A stretch of DNA of 64,000 nt from Bacteroidales bacterium UBA7258 (GTDB taxonomy: Bacteria > Bacteroidota > Bacteroidia > Bacteroidales > UBA932): assembly GCA_002472565.1 (NCBI GenBank), contig DKSK01000011.1, forward strand, positions 84,095-148,094, read 5' to 3'. Numbering within the stretch: position 1 is the first letter of the stretch; every line of letters starts with the position of its first letter. Under the pieces are notes generated by a model. The model was given only the letters and a program-made list of their open reading frames with translations, did not search any database and was not told where the DNA came from. Positions 53,101 to 59,974 of the stretch are shown piece by piece. Made by a program: the position numbers and the translations under genes.

Positions 53101-53689
53101 GGATGCGATTATCCCCGTAATCCTTGAAAGTATTGATACTCTCACTGATACGGCCAATGAGTTCTCGACCTTTGCGAAACTCTACAGCGAGGAGCCTCAG
53201 CTGATCAATCTCGACTCTCTGGCCCAGGACGAGGTAACTCTCTTCGACGACAAGCAGAACATAACCTTCCATTACATGGGTCTCCAGGATTCATGGGTCA
53301 TGGGACCGAAACCTCAGCTGGCACGAGTCTTCGTCAACCTGCTCACCAATGCGGTGCAGGCCATAGAAAATCAGCAGAACGATGATTCCGAGGCTGGCAT
53401 GCCTGTAAGACATGGAGAGATAATCCTTTCCATAAGAAATTCCGCAAAGGACGGTTTCTATGACATTGTCTTCGAGGACAACGGTCCGGGAGTCAAAGAC
53501 GAGAACAGAAACAAGCTCTTCGTCCCGAACTTCACAACCAAGAGCAGCGGAACCGGTCTCGGCCTTGCCATCTGCAAGAATATCATAGACCGCTGTGGGG
53601 GAGACATCTCTTACTCGCGTTCCTTCACGCTGGAGGGTGCCTGCTTCACCATCCATTTCCCGAAGACGGACCAAAGACCGGCGGAGTGA
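50117..53689 (+). CDS. large NtrY-like membrane sensor histidine kinase
   Basis: A 1190-residue membrane kinase. N-terminal helix (about 11-27), an extracytoplasmic region to about 215, a cluster of about five to six helices (about 218-425), a second large extracytoplasmic region to about 660, two more helices (about 662-690 and 708-728), a third sensor stretch, a helix near 870-888, HAMP (about 890-945), then HisKA with His964 in VAHEIKNPLTPMKLQ and HATPase (VNLLTNAVQAIE, DNGPGVKD, GTGLGLAICK). The HEIKNPLTP H-box and HAMP resemble NtrY-type kinases, natural partners of NtrC-like regulators such as that at 44908. The multi-segment sensor is much longer than in standard NtrY. Signal unknown. 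Start at 50117 or 50138. Confidence 0.88.
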   Translation: MGGFFRYMKKNLWLPLLVAATLLILFPVFERRPADLAEVVARRAEKTVEKRMNILEKAMNEALAQRQNDMLDLDKLPSDMVVYRYIGDTLQSWCHQFSTYNDDISRRFYIQRLGSGRSDADVSPLCDADSSVKYVNMGPKWYLVTALELGTVKVIGGLEIINSSEASSMNGVNPKLRISQRFRVYPIEYTGGAMISYHGKPLVKVIQENAMVSPLFPGAFALWAILCLLTIGILAFVYTHRTNRRTILAEVVISLICLLVYIAGYGSQTTSDIFSPTIFAYGTIFFSLGALLIINLWILLMVVCLYIGNRPVIRWAWRSKLRMGAYGAILAAVFLSVLVYIILSFRCVILNSNITLELYEVSSASRYTVYVYISYLSLAVALLMILKLLTSPLRYFTGKKVNVFSRSWRFYFSTITAACLVAESSYLGFVRESDRVEIWANRLSVDRDLGFELDLRNLESAIAVDPLIPKLIDDGTDYRIIMNRLNENYLSSLSQDYDISLYMYSDGEADRDVLALFNERLRGGTPIGDGSRFMYSRTASGRAQYTGIFLYYSGVKGVTRLLLGIEPKADKEGGWYATYVNSTNPGSVFVPLNYSYCKYYEGKMSSVRGDYSYPTVFSGKLKDICDSVDIRHALVDGYMHFVDRFPGDEVVVISRPKNSVSMYMVAGFTLLLVVYFVITMLGIPYRDKKAFGKNYYKARINMVLQVSLGATLVTLTLISIFFVYNRNERNVSTLMTSKINTIQSLVQNDARYFTSSMDFATQAETGKLDEIGNYTKSEITLFRTNGRVLTSTAPDLYERLLLGSRIDEGAYRNIRYRNKRYYIHKERYSGFRYYAMYAPIFNAEGTMLAIVRSPYSEWGLDFKSEAIVHSMFIITVFLLLLILARFFSARVVDKMFGPLIDMGAKMKEARTNGLEYIIYERDDEISSLVRAYNLMVHDLSVSSREAAQVERDKAWSQMARQVAHEIKNPLTPMKLQIQRIVRLRQKQVPGWEERLDAIIPVILESIDTLTDTANEFSTFAKLYSEEPQLINLDSLAQDEVTLFDDKQNITFHYMGLQDSWVMGPKPQLARVFVNLLTNAVQAIENQQNDDSEAGMPVRHGEIILSIRNSAKDGFYDIVFEDNGPGVKDENRNKLFVPNFTTKSSGTGLGLAICKNIIDRCGGDISYSRSFTLEGACFTIHFPKTDQRPAE

Positions 53690-53730
53690 GCCTCCGATCC
53701 TGGACGGATAGGGCCGCTTCTATCCCTGGG

Positions 53731-54447
53731 TTAACGCAATGTAGTTATTATAAGCGCGATGCAGGCTAGAATCATCACCGAAGCCACGATGCGCTTGTAG
53801 ACCTTGTTCTTGATTTTGCCGATGAAGTGCATCGCGATGATGTTGCCGACTATCATCGAAGTGCCGACCGTGAGGCCCTTGGTCAGAATATCAAGGTCGA
53901 TGAGGCTGAGTTTGTTGTAGATGACAGCCTTTATGACGTGCATGGTGGCTGCGGCAGTCGCTTCCGAGGCTATGTAGGCCACCGGCTGGAGGTTCCACGA
54001 GAGGAAGACGGCGCTGCTCAGAGGCCCGGAAATTCCCATCAGCCCGTTGATGAGTCCCGTCACTCCGCCTCCGATTATCATCGTGCCTTTGCGGCGGGGA
54101 AGCTCCTTGTTCCCTGTCAGCTTCCAGATTGCGAAGATTATGAGGAAGACGCACAGAGCCACGGTCATGGGTTTGGCCGGCACCTCTGCGAAGCCCAGGG
54201 CTCCCAGCGCAGTGAGAGGGGCGGCCAGGATGAGAAAATAGCCTACAGCTTTCCAGTCTATTGATTTCCAACCTATTACTATACGGCTCAGATTGCTCAT
54301 GAGCTGGGCTATGGTGGAAGCTGGGACGGCCTGCTCGACCCCGAACATGTAGGTGATGACCGGAATCACCAGCATGGCGCCCCCGAATCCCACCGATCCC
54401 GAGAGCAGTCCGGCGACGAGGCCGACTATTACAAGAATGGCGTACAT
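53731..54447 (-). CDS. TauE/SafE-family sulfite/organosulfonate exporter-like permease
   Basis: A 238-residue inner-membrane protein with about eight helices. The first half has VGLVAGLLSGSVGFGGAMLVIPVITY (split; about 5-30) and the second half the related GGVTGLINGLMGISGPL (about 125-141), the internal duplication typical of TauE/SafE proteins. Start placed at ATG 54447; the frame's TTG at 54459 falls inside the -7 box. Substrate cannot be inferred; family members move sulfite, sulfoacetate and other anions. Confidence 0.88.
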   Translation of the reverse strand: MYAILVIVGLVAGLLSGSVGFGGAMLVIPVITYMFGVEQAVPASTIAQLMSNLSRIVIGWKSIDWKAVGYFLILAAPLTALGALGFAEVPAKPMTVALCVFLIIFAIWKLTGNKELPRRKGTMIIGGGVTGLINGLMGISGPLSSAVFLSWNLQPVAYIASEATAAATMHVIKAVIYNKLSLIDLDILTKGLTVGTSMIVGNIIAMHFIGKIKNKVYKRIVASVMILACIALIITTLR

Positions 54448-54456
54448 TTCGGGGTG

Positions 54457-54484
54457 CAAATTTAGCGTATATTTAATATATTTG
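54457..54484. promoter_or_regulatory. divergent -7 boxes for the TauE-type gene and ispF
   Basis: CAAATTTA at 54457-54464 reads TAAATTTG toward the permease, ending 9 bases before its ATG. TATATTTG at 54477-54484 faces ispF, 24 bases before its ATG. No clear -33 motifs. Confidence 0.5.
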
Positions 54485-54508
54485 CCATACCACTAGACAC
54501 TATAGACT

Positions 54509-55003
54509 ATGGAAGAGAACAACTGCAGATTCAGGGTCGGAAACGGCTACGATGTCCACGAATTCGCCATGGGCATCCCGATGTGGCTCGGAGGAGTCAA
54601 GATCGAAGACAGCGCCATGGGCTTTCTCGCCCATTCGGACGGGGACGTGGCCATACACGCCCTCTGTGACGCGATCCTCGGCGCCCTGGCCATCGGCGAC
54701 ATAGGCCACTTCTTCCCGGACAGCGACGACGAATGGAAGGGGATAGACAGCAAGATCCTCCTCCGCAAGGTCTGCGACATGGCGGACGAGCGCGGATGGA
54801 AGGTCGGGAACGCCGACATCTCGATAGACCTCCAGGCGCCCAAGATCGGCAGCTACATGCCGGCGATGAGGACCGCCCTGGCCAAGGTCATGGGCATAAG
54901 TCCTGAGGTCGTGTCGGTAAAGGCGACGACTTCGGAAAACCTCGGTTTCGTCGGCCGCGGCGAGGGCTGCCAGGCCTGGGCGACCGTTCTCCTCTACAGG
55001 TAG
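54509..55003 (+). CDS. ispF: 2-C-methyl-D-erythritol 2,4-cyclodiphosphate synthase
   Basis: A 164-residue trimeric enzyme of the MEP pathway for isoprenoids. Metal-binding GNGYDVHEF (Asp/His about 14-16), LAHSDGDVAIHALCDAILGAL (about 40-60) with the third zinc His, IGHFFPDSDDEWKG (about 64-77), and a C-terminal VKATTSENLGFVGRGEG. Complete, normal length. ispH of the same pathway lies about 7 kb away. Confidence 0.97.
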   Translation: MEENNCRFRVGNGYDVHEFAMGIPMWLGGVKIEDSAMGFLAHSDGDVAIHALCDAILGALAIGDIGHFFPDSDDEWKGIDSKILLRKVCDMADERGWKVGNADISIDLQAPKIGSYMPAMRTALAKVMGISPEVVSVKATTSENLGFVGRGEGCQAWATVLLYR

Positions 55004-55093
55004 AGCCGGACCCCGGAAGGCCTTCATCTGATCTGCCCGTCAGACGTGCCTTTCCAGGAGGCCGTATGCTTCAAGGTCTCTACCTCTAAGGTC

Positions 55094-56497
55094 TTATAGG
55101 TAAGGTTCGTAGACCCCTAATTCCGCAATGCCGGGAGCCCCGTCGCTTCCGCTTATCGTGACGCGGACCTTGTCCCCGCGCACCTGTGGGAAACGGAAAG
55201 TCTTGACCCTGCCCTCTCCGGCGGCTCCGTCGAAGAGGGTACGCCAGCTGCCGTAATGCCTGTACTCGATGTGGCAGCTCTTTATGGAACCTGCTCCCTC
55301 CCCGGCCTCCGGCTCCGTGAGTGTGACCATGTCGAAAAGCCTCTCTCCGTCCAGGGCTACCTCCCACCATGGATTCTCCACGGTCGCGGAGGAAAGCCAG
55401 AAGGTGTCGAAATCATCGTCATTCGCCAGATCCATGATGAGCATGTCTTCGCTCCATGACGACTCGCACGGCCGGTTCTTGGCGATGTTTTTCTGGGTTA
55501 TCGGAGCCTCGCACTCCGGCAGGGAGTAGGTCCGCTTCTTTTTCCAGAGCTTCCCTATGGTTTTCAGGGCCTCCAGCGCGTTATCGTCGATCAGGCCCTC
55601 GCGGTTCGGGGCCACGTTAAGCACGAAGCTGCAATGGGCCTGAGGAAACTTGTCCAATATTTCCGAAACGAAGACTTTCGGGTCGCGTATCTCTCCCCAG
55701 GGCATGTCCTCTTTCCAGAACCAGGTCCTCTGGATAGGCAGACAGGCCATGGAAGGCAGCTTGTTCCCCTCGTCCATCTTCTGCCCCGCTCCCATTTCGT
55801 AGAACTTGATGTCCGTATAGAACAGGGCCTGTGAAGGATATTTGGAAGAATTCATGTCGATGACAAGACAGTCCGGCTGGAGCGACTTCACAAGGCCGTA
55901 TAGTTCCTGAAAATTGACATCCTCGTATGAGATTCTTCCCCATGGAGCCTCATAGCCGTCGAAAATTATGGCGGTCACGCTCCCGTAGCCTGTAAGCAGC
56001 TCCGTCAGCTGGCGCTTCACCATCTCGACCTTATCGGGCGTTATCATGTTCTTGCGGAGCCTGGCGTGGGTGTCCAGAATCGAAAAATGGAACATGACTT
56101 TAAGACCTCGGCTGCGGAAGGCTTCCACATATTCCTTGAGCAGGTCCTTCCCGTAAGGAGAATTCATGACGTTGTAGTCGGTGGTTTTCGTGTCCCAGAG
56201 ACAGAAACCGTTGTGGTGCTTGACAGAGATGCAGCCGAAGCTCATGTTCGCGGACAGGGCGGCGTCGGCCCACTGACCGCAGTCCAGCTAAGTCGGCTTG
56301 AAGACTTCCGGGGAAAGATCCGGGTCTGACCAGTCCGCGGTCACATAGGTCGGAAGGGCGTAATGGGTGAAAAGTCCGAACTGCAGGTCCTCGAACTCCT
56401 GCTGTAGTTCGTGGAGGGGTTTAGCCTTCTCCTGGCCCTGTGCGAGGCAGACGGCCGTGAGGGAGATGGCGATGGCGGATACGAATCTTCTGAACAT
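55094..56497 (-). pseudogene. alpha-L-fucosidase (GH29), interrupted by an in-frame amber codon
   Basis: One continuous minus-strand frame reads as a 467-residue exported GH29 protein except for a TAG at 56290-56288. Before it: signal peptide (MFRRFVSAIAISLTAVCLAQG) and FGLFTHYALPTYVTADWSDP, ending FKPT. After it, in the same frame: LDCGQWADAALSANMSFG and ISVKHHNGFCLWDTKTTDYN, the family's canonical continuation. The catalytic Asp is in AIIFDGYEAPWGRIS; a C-terminal discoidin/F5-8-like module (ATVENPWWEVALDGE) follows. The natural residue at the stop is probably Lys (AAG to TAG, one base). TAG is an ordinary stop elsewhere in the window, so recoding is unlikely. Either a recent pseudogene or a sequence error; an intact promoter remains. 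Confidence 0.85.
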
Positions 56498-56518
56498 GGC
56501 GGATTGTGTTGGTCAAGG

Positions 56519-56549
56519 CAAAAATACTCTAAATCCGCCGATCGGCAAA
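56519..56549 (-). promoter_or_regulatory. promoter of the GH29 gene
   Basis: On the minus strand, TTTG (plus 56546-56549), a 19-base spacer and TATTTTTG (plus 56519-56526), about 21 bases before the fucosidase start. It is well preserved although the gene behind it is broken. Confidence 0.7.
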
Positions 56550-56656
56550 CCCCTTCCCGAGGAGCGGCGCCGCTTCCGTCCCGGCCGGGAGGGCGATTTC
56601 CCGGGGAAGGGCCGGGAAGGGCGGTGCGATTGCGGGATTTTGAGTATCTTAGCGGA

Positions 56657-59152
56657 ATGTCCCTGAAAGATTTCATGAAGGAGCTCCCGCCCCTGCCGGT
56701 GAGCGCGATAGCCGCCCGGGTCAACGCCGCGCTCGCGGAACATGGCCGCCTTGTCGTGACCGCCCCTCCGGGCGCGGGAAAGTCCACCATACTCCCGCTG
56801 ACCCTCCTCTCCTCCCTCGGCGAGGGGAAGATACTGATGCTCGAACCGAGGCGCCTCGCCGCCCGGCAGGTGGCCGAGAGGATGGCCTCGCTGCTGGGCG
56901 AGGAGGCCGGGGAGACCGTGGGCTACAGGATGCGCTTCGAGAGCAGGGTCTCCTCCCGCACTCGCATAGAGGTCCTCACCGAGGGGGTGGCGACGAGGAT
57001 CCTCGTCGCGGATCCGACCCTGGAGGGCGTCGCCGCGGTGATCTTCGACGAGTTCCATGAGCGCAGCCTGACCTCCGACCTCGCCCTGGCCCTGACACGC
57101 GAGGCCCAGAACCTCGTCCGGCCCGACCTCAGAATACTGGTGATGTCCGCGACCATCGATGCCGGGGCCGTCTGCAGGGCCCTCGACGCGCCGTCCTTGT
57201 CGAGCGAGGGCCGCATGTTCCCCGTCGAGATCGTACGGCCGGGCGTCGAGGCCACGGCGGAAAACTGCGCCGAGACCGTCGCCCACGTCGTGCGCCAGGC
57301 CCACCGGGAGCGGGAGGGCGACATCCTGGCCTTCCTGCCGGGAGAGGGCGAGATCCGCAGATGCCGGGAACTCCTCGGCGACTCCCTGGGGGACACCTTG
57401 GTCTGCCCGCTCTTCGGCTACCTGCCCCCGGCCCAGCAGCGGCTTGCCATCGCGCCGAGCGCCCCGGGCAGGAGGAAGGTCGTCCTTGCCACGCCGATAG
57501 CCGAGACCTCCCTCACCATAGAGGGCGTCCGGGTGGTCGTGGATTCCGGCCTCTACCGGAAGCTGGTGTTCAGCCCGCAGAGCTCGCTGAGCCGCCTGGA
57601 GACATGCCGGATAAGCATGGACATGGCCACCCAGCGCACCGGCCGCGCGGGCCGAGTGGCCCCGGGGACCTGCTACAGGCTCTGGTCCGCGGCGACGGAG
57701 GCCAACATGGCCCCGTGCAGGGTGCCGGAGATACTCGAGGCGGACCTGAGCCCGCTCGTCCTCGACGTGTTAGCCTGGGGAGAGGCCTCGCCGGAGAGGC
57801 TCCCGTGGCTGACCCCGCCGCCGGAATGCCACCTGAGGCAGGCCTTCCAGCTGCTCGGCGCCCTCGGGGCCGTCGAGGACTCGGGCGGAGTGCCGGAGAT
57901 AACCGCGCACGGAAGGGCCATGGCCGCACTGCCCTGCCACCCGCGCATCGCCCAGATGCTGCTGGCTGCCCCGAGTCCGGAGAAGAAGGCCCTGGCGGCG
58001 GACGTCGCGGCCCTGCTCGAGGAGAAGGACCCGCTGGCCGCCACCGACATGTCCGCGGACATCTGCGACCGCCTCCAGGCCCTGCGTTCCCGCCGGTCGG
58101 ACAGGCAGTGGCGCCGCATCGAGATGGTCTCGGAACAGTACCGCAGGATGGTCAAGGCGCCCGTGGACGACTCCGCCCCCGACCCCTTCGAGGCCGGTGA
58201 CCTCATCTCCGCGGCCTTCCCGGAGAGGATAGCCAAGGCGCTTCCCGACGGCTACGGACGCTTCCTGCTGGCCTCGGGCGACATCGCCTCCGTGGACCGC
58301 GCCGACCCCCTCGCCGGCGAGCCCTTCCTGGCCGTGGCCAGCCTCAACACGAGGGTCGGGGCGGACGGCAGGATCTTCCTCGCCTCGAGGCTCGACCCGA
58401 AGGACGTGATTCCTCGCTGCCGTCGGGTCGACAACGTCTCCTGGGATTCCAAGGCGGGGACCGTCGTGGCGCGGAAGGAATGGAGGGCGGGGCGCCTGCT
58501 GCTGGACTCGAAGCCACTGAACGAGGGCTTTAGGGACAAGGCTGTGAAGGCGATATGCGAGGCGGCGGTCAAGGAGGGGACCGCGATGCTGGACTTCTCC
58601 GACGAGGTCGGGAATCTCCAGCGCCGCATAGCCGCGGTGGCTGCCTGGCATCCCGAGCTTGGGCTCCCGGACTTTTCCACGGAGGCCTTCCTCAGGAGGG
58701 CTCCCCAGTGGCTGCCGCTCTTCATCGGCAAGGCCTGCACCCGGGCCGAGCTCAAGAAGATAGATCTCTGCGAGGTCATCTGGAGCCTGCTGGACTATGG
58801 CCAGCAGAAGGAGGTCGACCGCCTGGCGCCGTCTCACATCGAGGTGCCCACGGGGAGCCGCATCAGGGTCGAGTACCGCCTCGGGGCCGAGGCGCCGGTC
58901 CTCCGCGTGAGGCTGCAGGAGTGCTTCGGGATGACGGACACGCCGAGGGTGGACGGCGGTAAGCGCCCGGTGCTCATGGAGCTCCTCTCTCCGGGCTTCA
59001 AGCCGGTCCAGCTGACCTCGGACCTGAAGAGCTTCTGGCAGGACGCCTATTTCGAGGTCCGGAAGGTGCTCCGCCGGCGCTATCCGAAGCATTCTTGGCC
59101 GGACAACCCGCTGGAGGCCCCTGCCGTCCGCGGCGCGGTGAAGAAAAAGTAG
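56657..59152 (+). CDS. hrpB: ATP-dependent helicase HrpB
   Basis: An 831-residue DExH-box helicase. The frame runs upstream to 56411, but that part is antisense to the fucosidase; the ATG at 56657 starts MSLKDFMKELPPLPVSAIAA. Walker A TAPPGAGKSTILPLTLLSSL (about 34-53), VLTEGVATRILVADP, DEFHERSLTSDLALALTREA (DExH box, about 132-151), VMSATIDA, TPIAETSLTIEGVRVVVDSG (about 278-297), and TQRTGRAGRVAPGTCYRLW. The C-terminal HrpB-specific region is complete. Role in bacteria is poorly defined, probably RNA metabolism. Its G+C at third positions is clearly higher than in the sugar locus. Confidence 0.95.
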   Translation: MSLKDFMKELPPLPVSAIAARVNAALAEHGRLVVTAPPGAGKSTILPLTLLSSLGEGKILMLEPRRLAARQVAERMASLLGEEAGETVGYRMRFESRVSSRTRIEVLTEGVATRILVADPTLEGVAAVIFDEFHERSLTSDLALALTREAQNLVRPDLRILVMSATIDAGAVCRALDAPSLSSEGRMFPVEIVRPGVEATAENCAETVAHVVRQAHREREGDILAFLPGEGEIRRCRELLGDSLGDTLVCPLFGYLPPAQQRLAIAPSAPGRRKVVLATPIAETSLTIEGVRVVVDSGLYRKLVFSPQSSLSRLETCRISMDMATQRTGRAGRVAPGTCYRLWSAATEANMAPCRVPEILEADLSPLVLDVLAWGEASPERLPWLTPPPECHLRQAFQLLGALGAVEDSGGVPEITAHGRAMAALPCHPRIAQMLLAAPSPEKKALAADVAALLEEKDPLAATDMSADICDRLQALRSRRSDRQWRRIEMVSEQYRRMVKAPVDDSAPDPFEAGDLISAAFPERIAKALPDGYGRFLLASGDIASVDRADPLAGEPFLAVASLNTRVGADGRIFLASRLDPKDVIPRCRRVDNVSWDSKAGTVVARKEWRAGRLLLDSKPLNEGFRDKAVKAICEAAVKEGTAMLDFSDEVGNLQRRIAAVAAWHPELGLPDFSTEAFLRRAPQWLPLFIGKACTRAELKKIDLCEVIWSLLDYGQQKEVDRLAPSHIEVPTGSRIRVEYRLGAEAPVLRVRLQECFGMTDTPRVDGGKRPVLMELLSPGFKPVQLTSDLKSFWQDAYFEVRKVLRRRYPKHSWPDNPLEAPAVRGAVKKK

Positions 59153-59176
59153 GCGCCCCGGGAGTCCCGGAGCGCC
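59152..59176 (-). terminator. possible terminator of the macrodomain-sirtuin pair
   Basis: GGCGC and CCGGG (59152-59162) pair with CCCGG and GCGCC (59166-59176) with one C/A mismatch. On the minus strand a T-rich stretch follows, within the last codons of hrpB. Its tight loop makes strength uncertain. Confidence 0.45.
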
Positions 59177-59186
59177 ACAGGCGTGC

Positions 59187-59963
59187 CTAAGCCTCTTCCG
59201 CCAGCAGGCGCCGGTAGATATCCCTGTCCTCGTCCTTGAACACGTTGAATATCACCGTGTCGACGTGCCTGCAGCCCTTGAGGGCTGACCGCACCGTGCC
59301 GACGGCTATCTCCGCGGCCCGCTCCTGCGGGAAGCCGAAGACCCCGGTCGATATGCAGCAGAAGGCGATGCTCCCGAGCCCATGGCTGTCGGCCAGCTCC
59401 ATGCACGAGCGGTAGCACGAGGCGAGCTGGGCCTCCTGCAACCGGCTCGGCCATCCGGCCTGGACGATGGGCCCGACGGTGTGGATTACGTACCTGGCCG
59501 GGAGGTTGAAGCCCGGGGTGATCTTCGCCGAACCGGTAGGCTCCTCGTGGCCCTGCCTCGTCATGATCTCGTTGCAGGCCAGCCGGAGCTGGACGCCCGC
59601 GGCGGAATGGATGGCGTTGTCTATGCAGTTGTGGAGCGGGACGAAGCATCCGAGCAGCTCTCTGTTGGCCGCGTTGACTATTGCGTCGACCTTCAGGCGG
59701 GTGATGTCTCCTTGCCAGAGGAGCAGGCCCTTGCCCTCGGGTTCTACCACGCCCTTCTCCTTCAGCTGTTCCTGCAGTTCCGCGTCCTGGGCGGCGAGAA
59801 ATTCCTCGCTCACGGGCCTCGGCGGCCGGATGTTGAGCAGGGCCCTCATCATGGCCTTCCGCTCCCTGAGCCCTTCCGGAATCTCCGTCCCGAAGCGTCC
59901 CGGCTCCTCGTCCATCAGGGCCTTTATGATGTGCCTGAGGTTTTCCTCTCTCTTCGTTTCCAT
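59187..59963 (-). CDS. zinc-dependent macrodomain ADP-ribosyl hydrolase
   Basis: A 258-residue protein started at ATG 59963 (METKREENLRHII); a much longer open frame upstream is a shadow of the sirtuin gene. Residues about 1-75 are helical, then a macrodomain: WQGDITRLKVDAIVNAAN (about 89-106), LLGCFVPLHNCIDNAIHSAA (about 109-128) with the Cys-x4-His-x-Cys zinc ligands of the SirTM-associated class, PTGSAKITPGFNLPARYVIH, and ISTGVFGFPQERAAEIAV. This class removes ADP-ribose from proteins. It follows the SirTM gene by 11 bases, the same pairing seen in Staphylococcus and Streptococcus, where the two set and erase ADP-ribose on a lipoylated carrier. Confidence 0.9.
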   Translation of the reverse strand: METKREENLRHIIKALMDEEPGRFGTEIPEGLRERKAMMRALLNIRPPRPVSEEFLAAQDAELQEQLKEKGVVEPEGKGLLLWQGDITRLKVDAIVNAANRELLGCFVPLHNCIDNAIHSAAGVQLRLACNEIMTRQGHEEPTGSAKITPGFNLPARYVIHTVGPIVQAGWPSRLQEAQLASCYRSCMELADSHGLGSIAFCCISTGVFGFPQERAAEIAVGTVRSALKGCRHVDTVIFNVFKDEDRDIYRRLLAEEA

Positions 59964-59974
59964 GGTACAAGATT

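Noticed and set aside
56288..56290. Amber codon in the fucosidase read as selenocysteine/pyrrolysine-like recoding
   Set aside because: TAG ends several ordinary genes in this window, no recoding element is seen, and relatives carry Lys there, so a nonsense mutation or sequence error is simpler.
56411..56656. Upstream extension of hrpB
   Set aside because: It overlaps the fucosidase 5' end on the opposite strand and lacks helicase similarity; ATG 56657 gives the standard start.
57770..59092. Long antisense frame inside hrpB (440 codons)
   Set aside because: High G+C with strong third-position bias creates stop-free antisense frames; the protein is His/Arg/Pro-rich and matches nothing.
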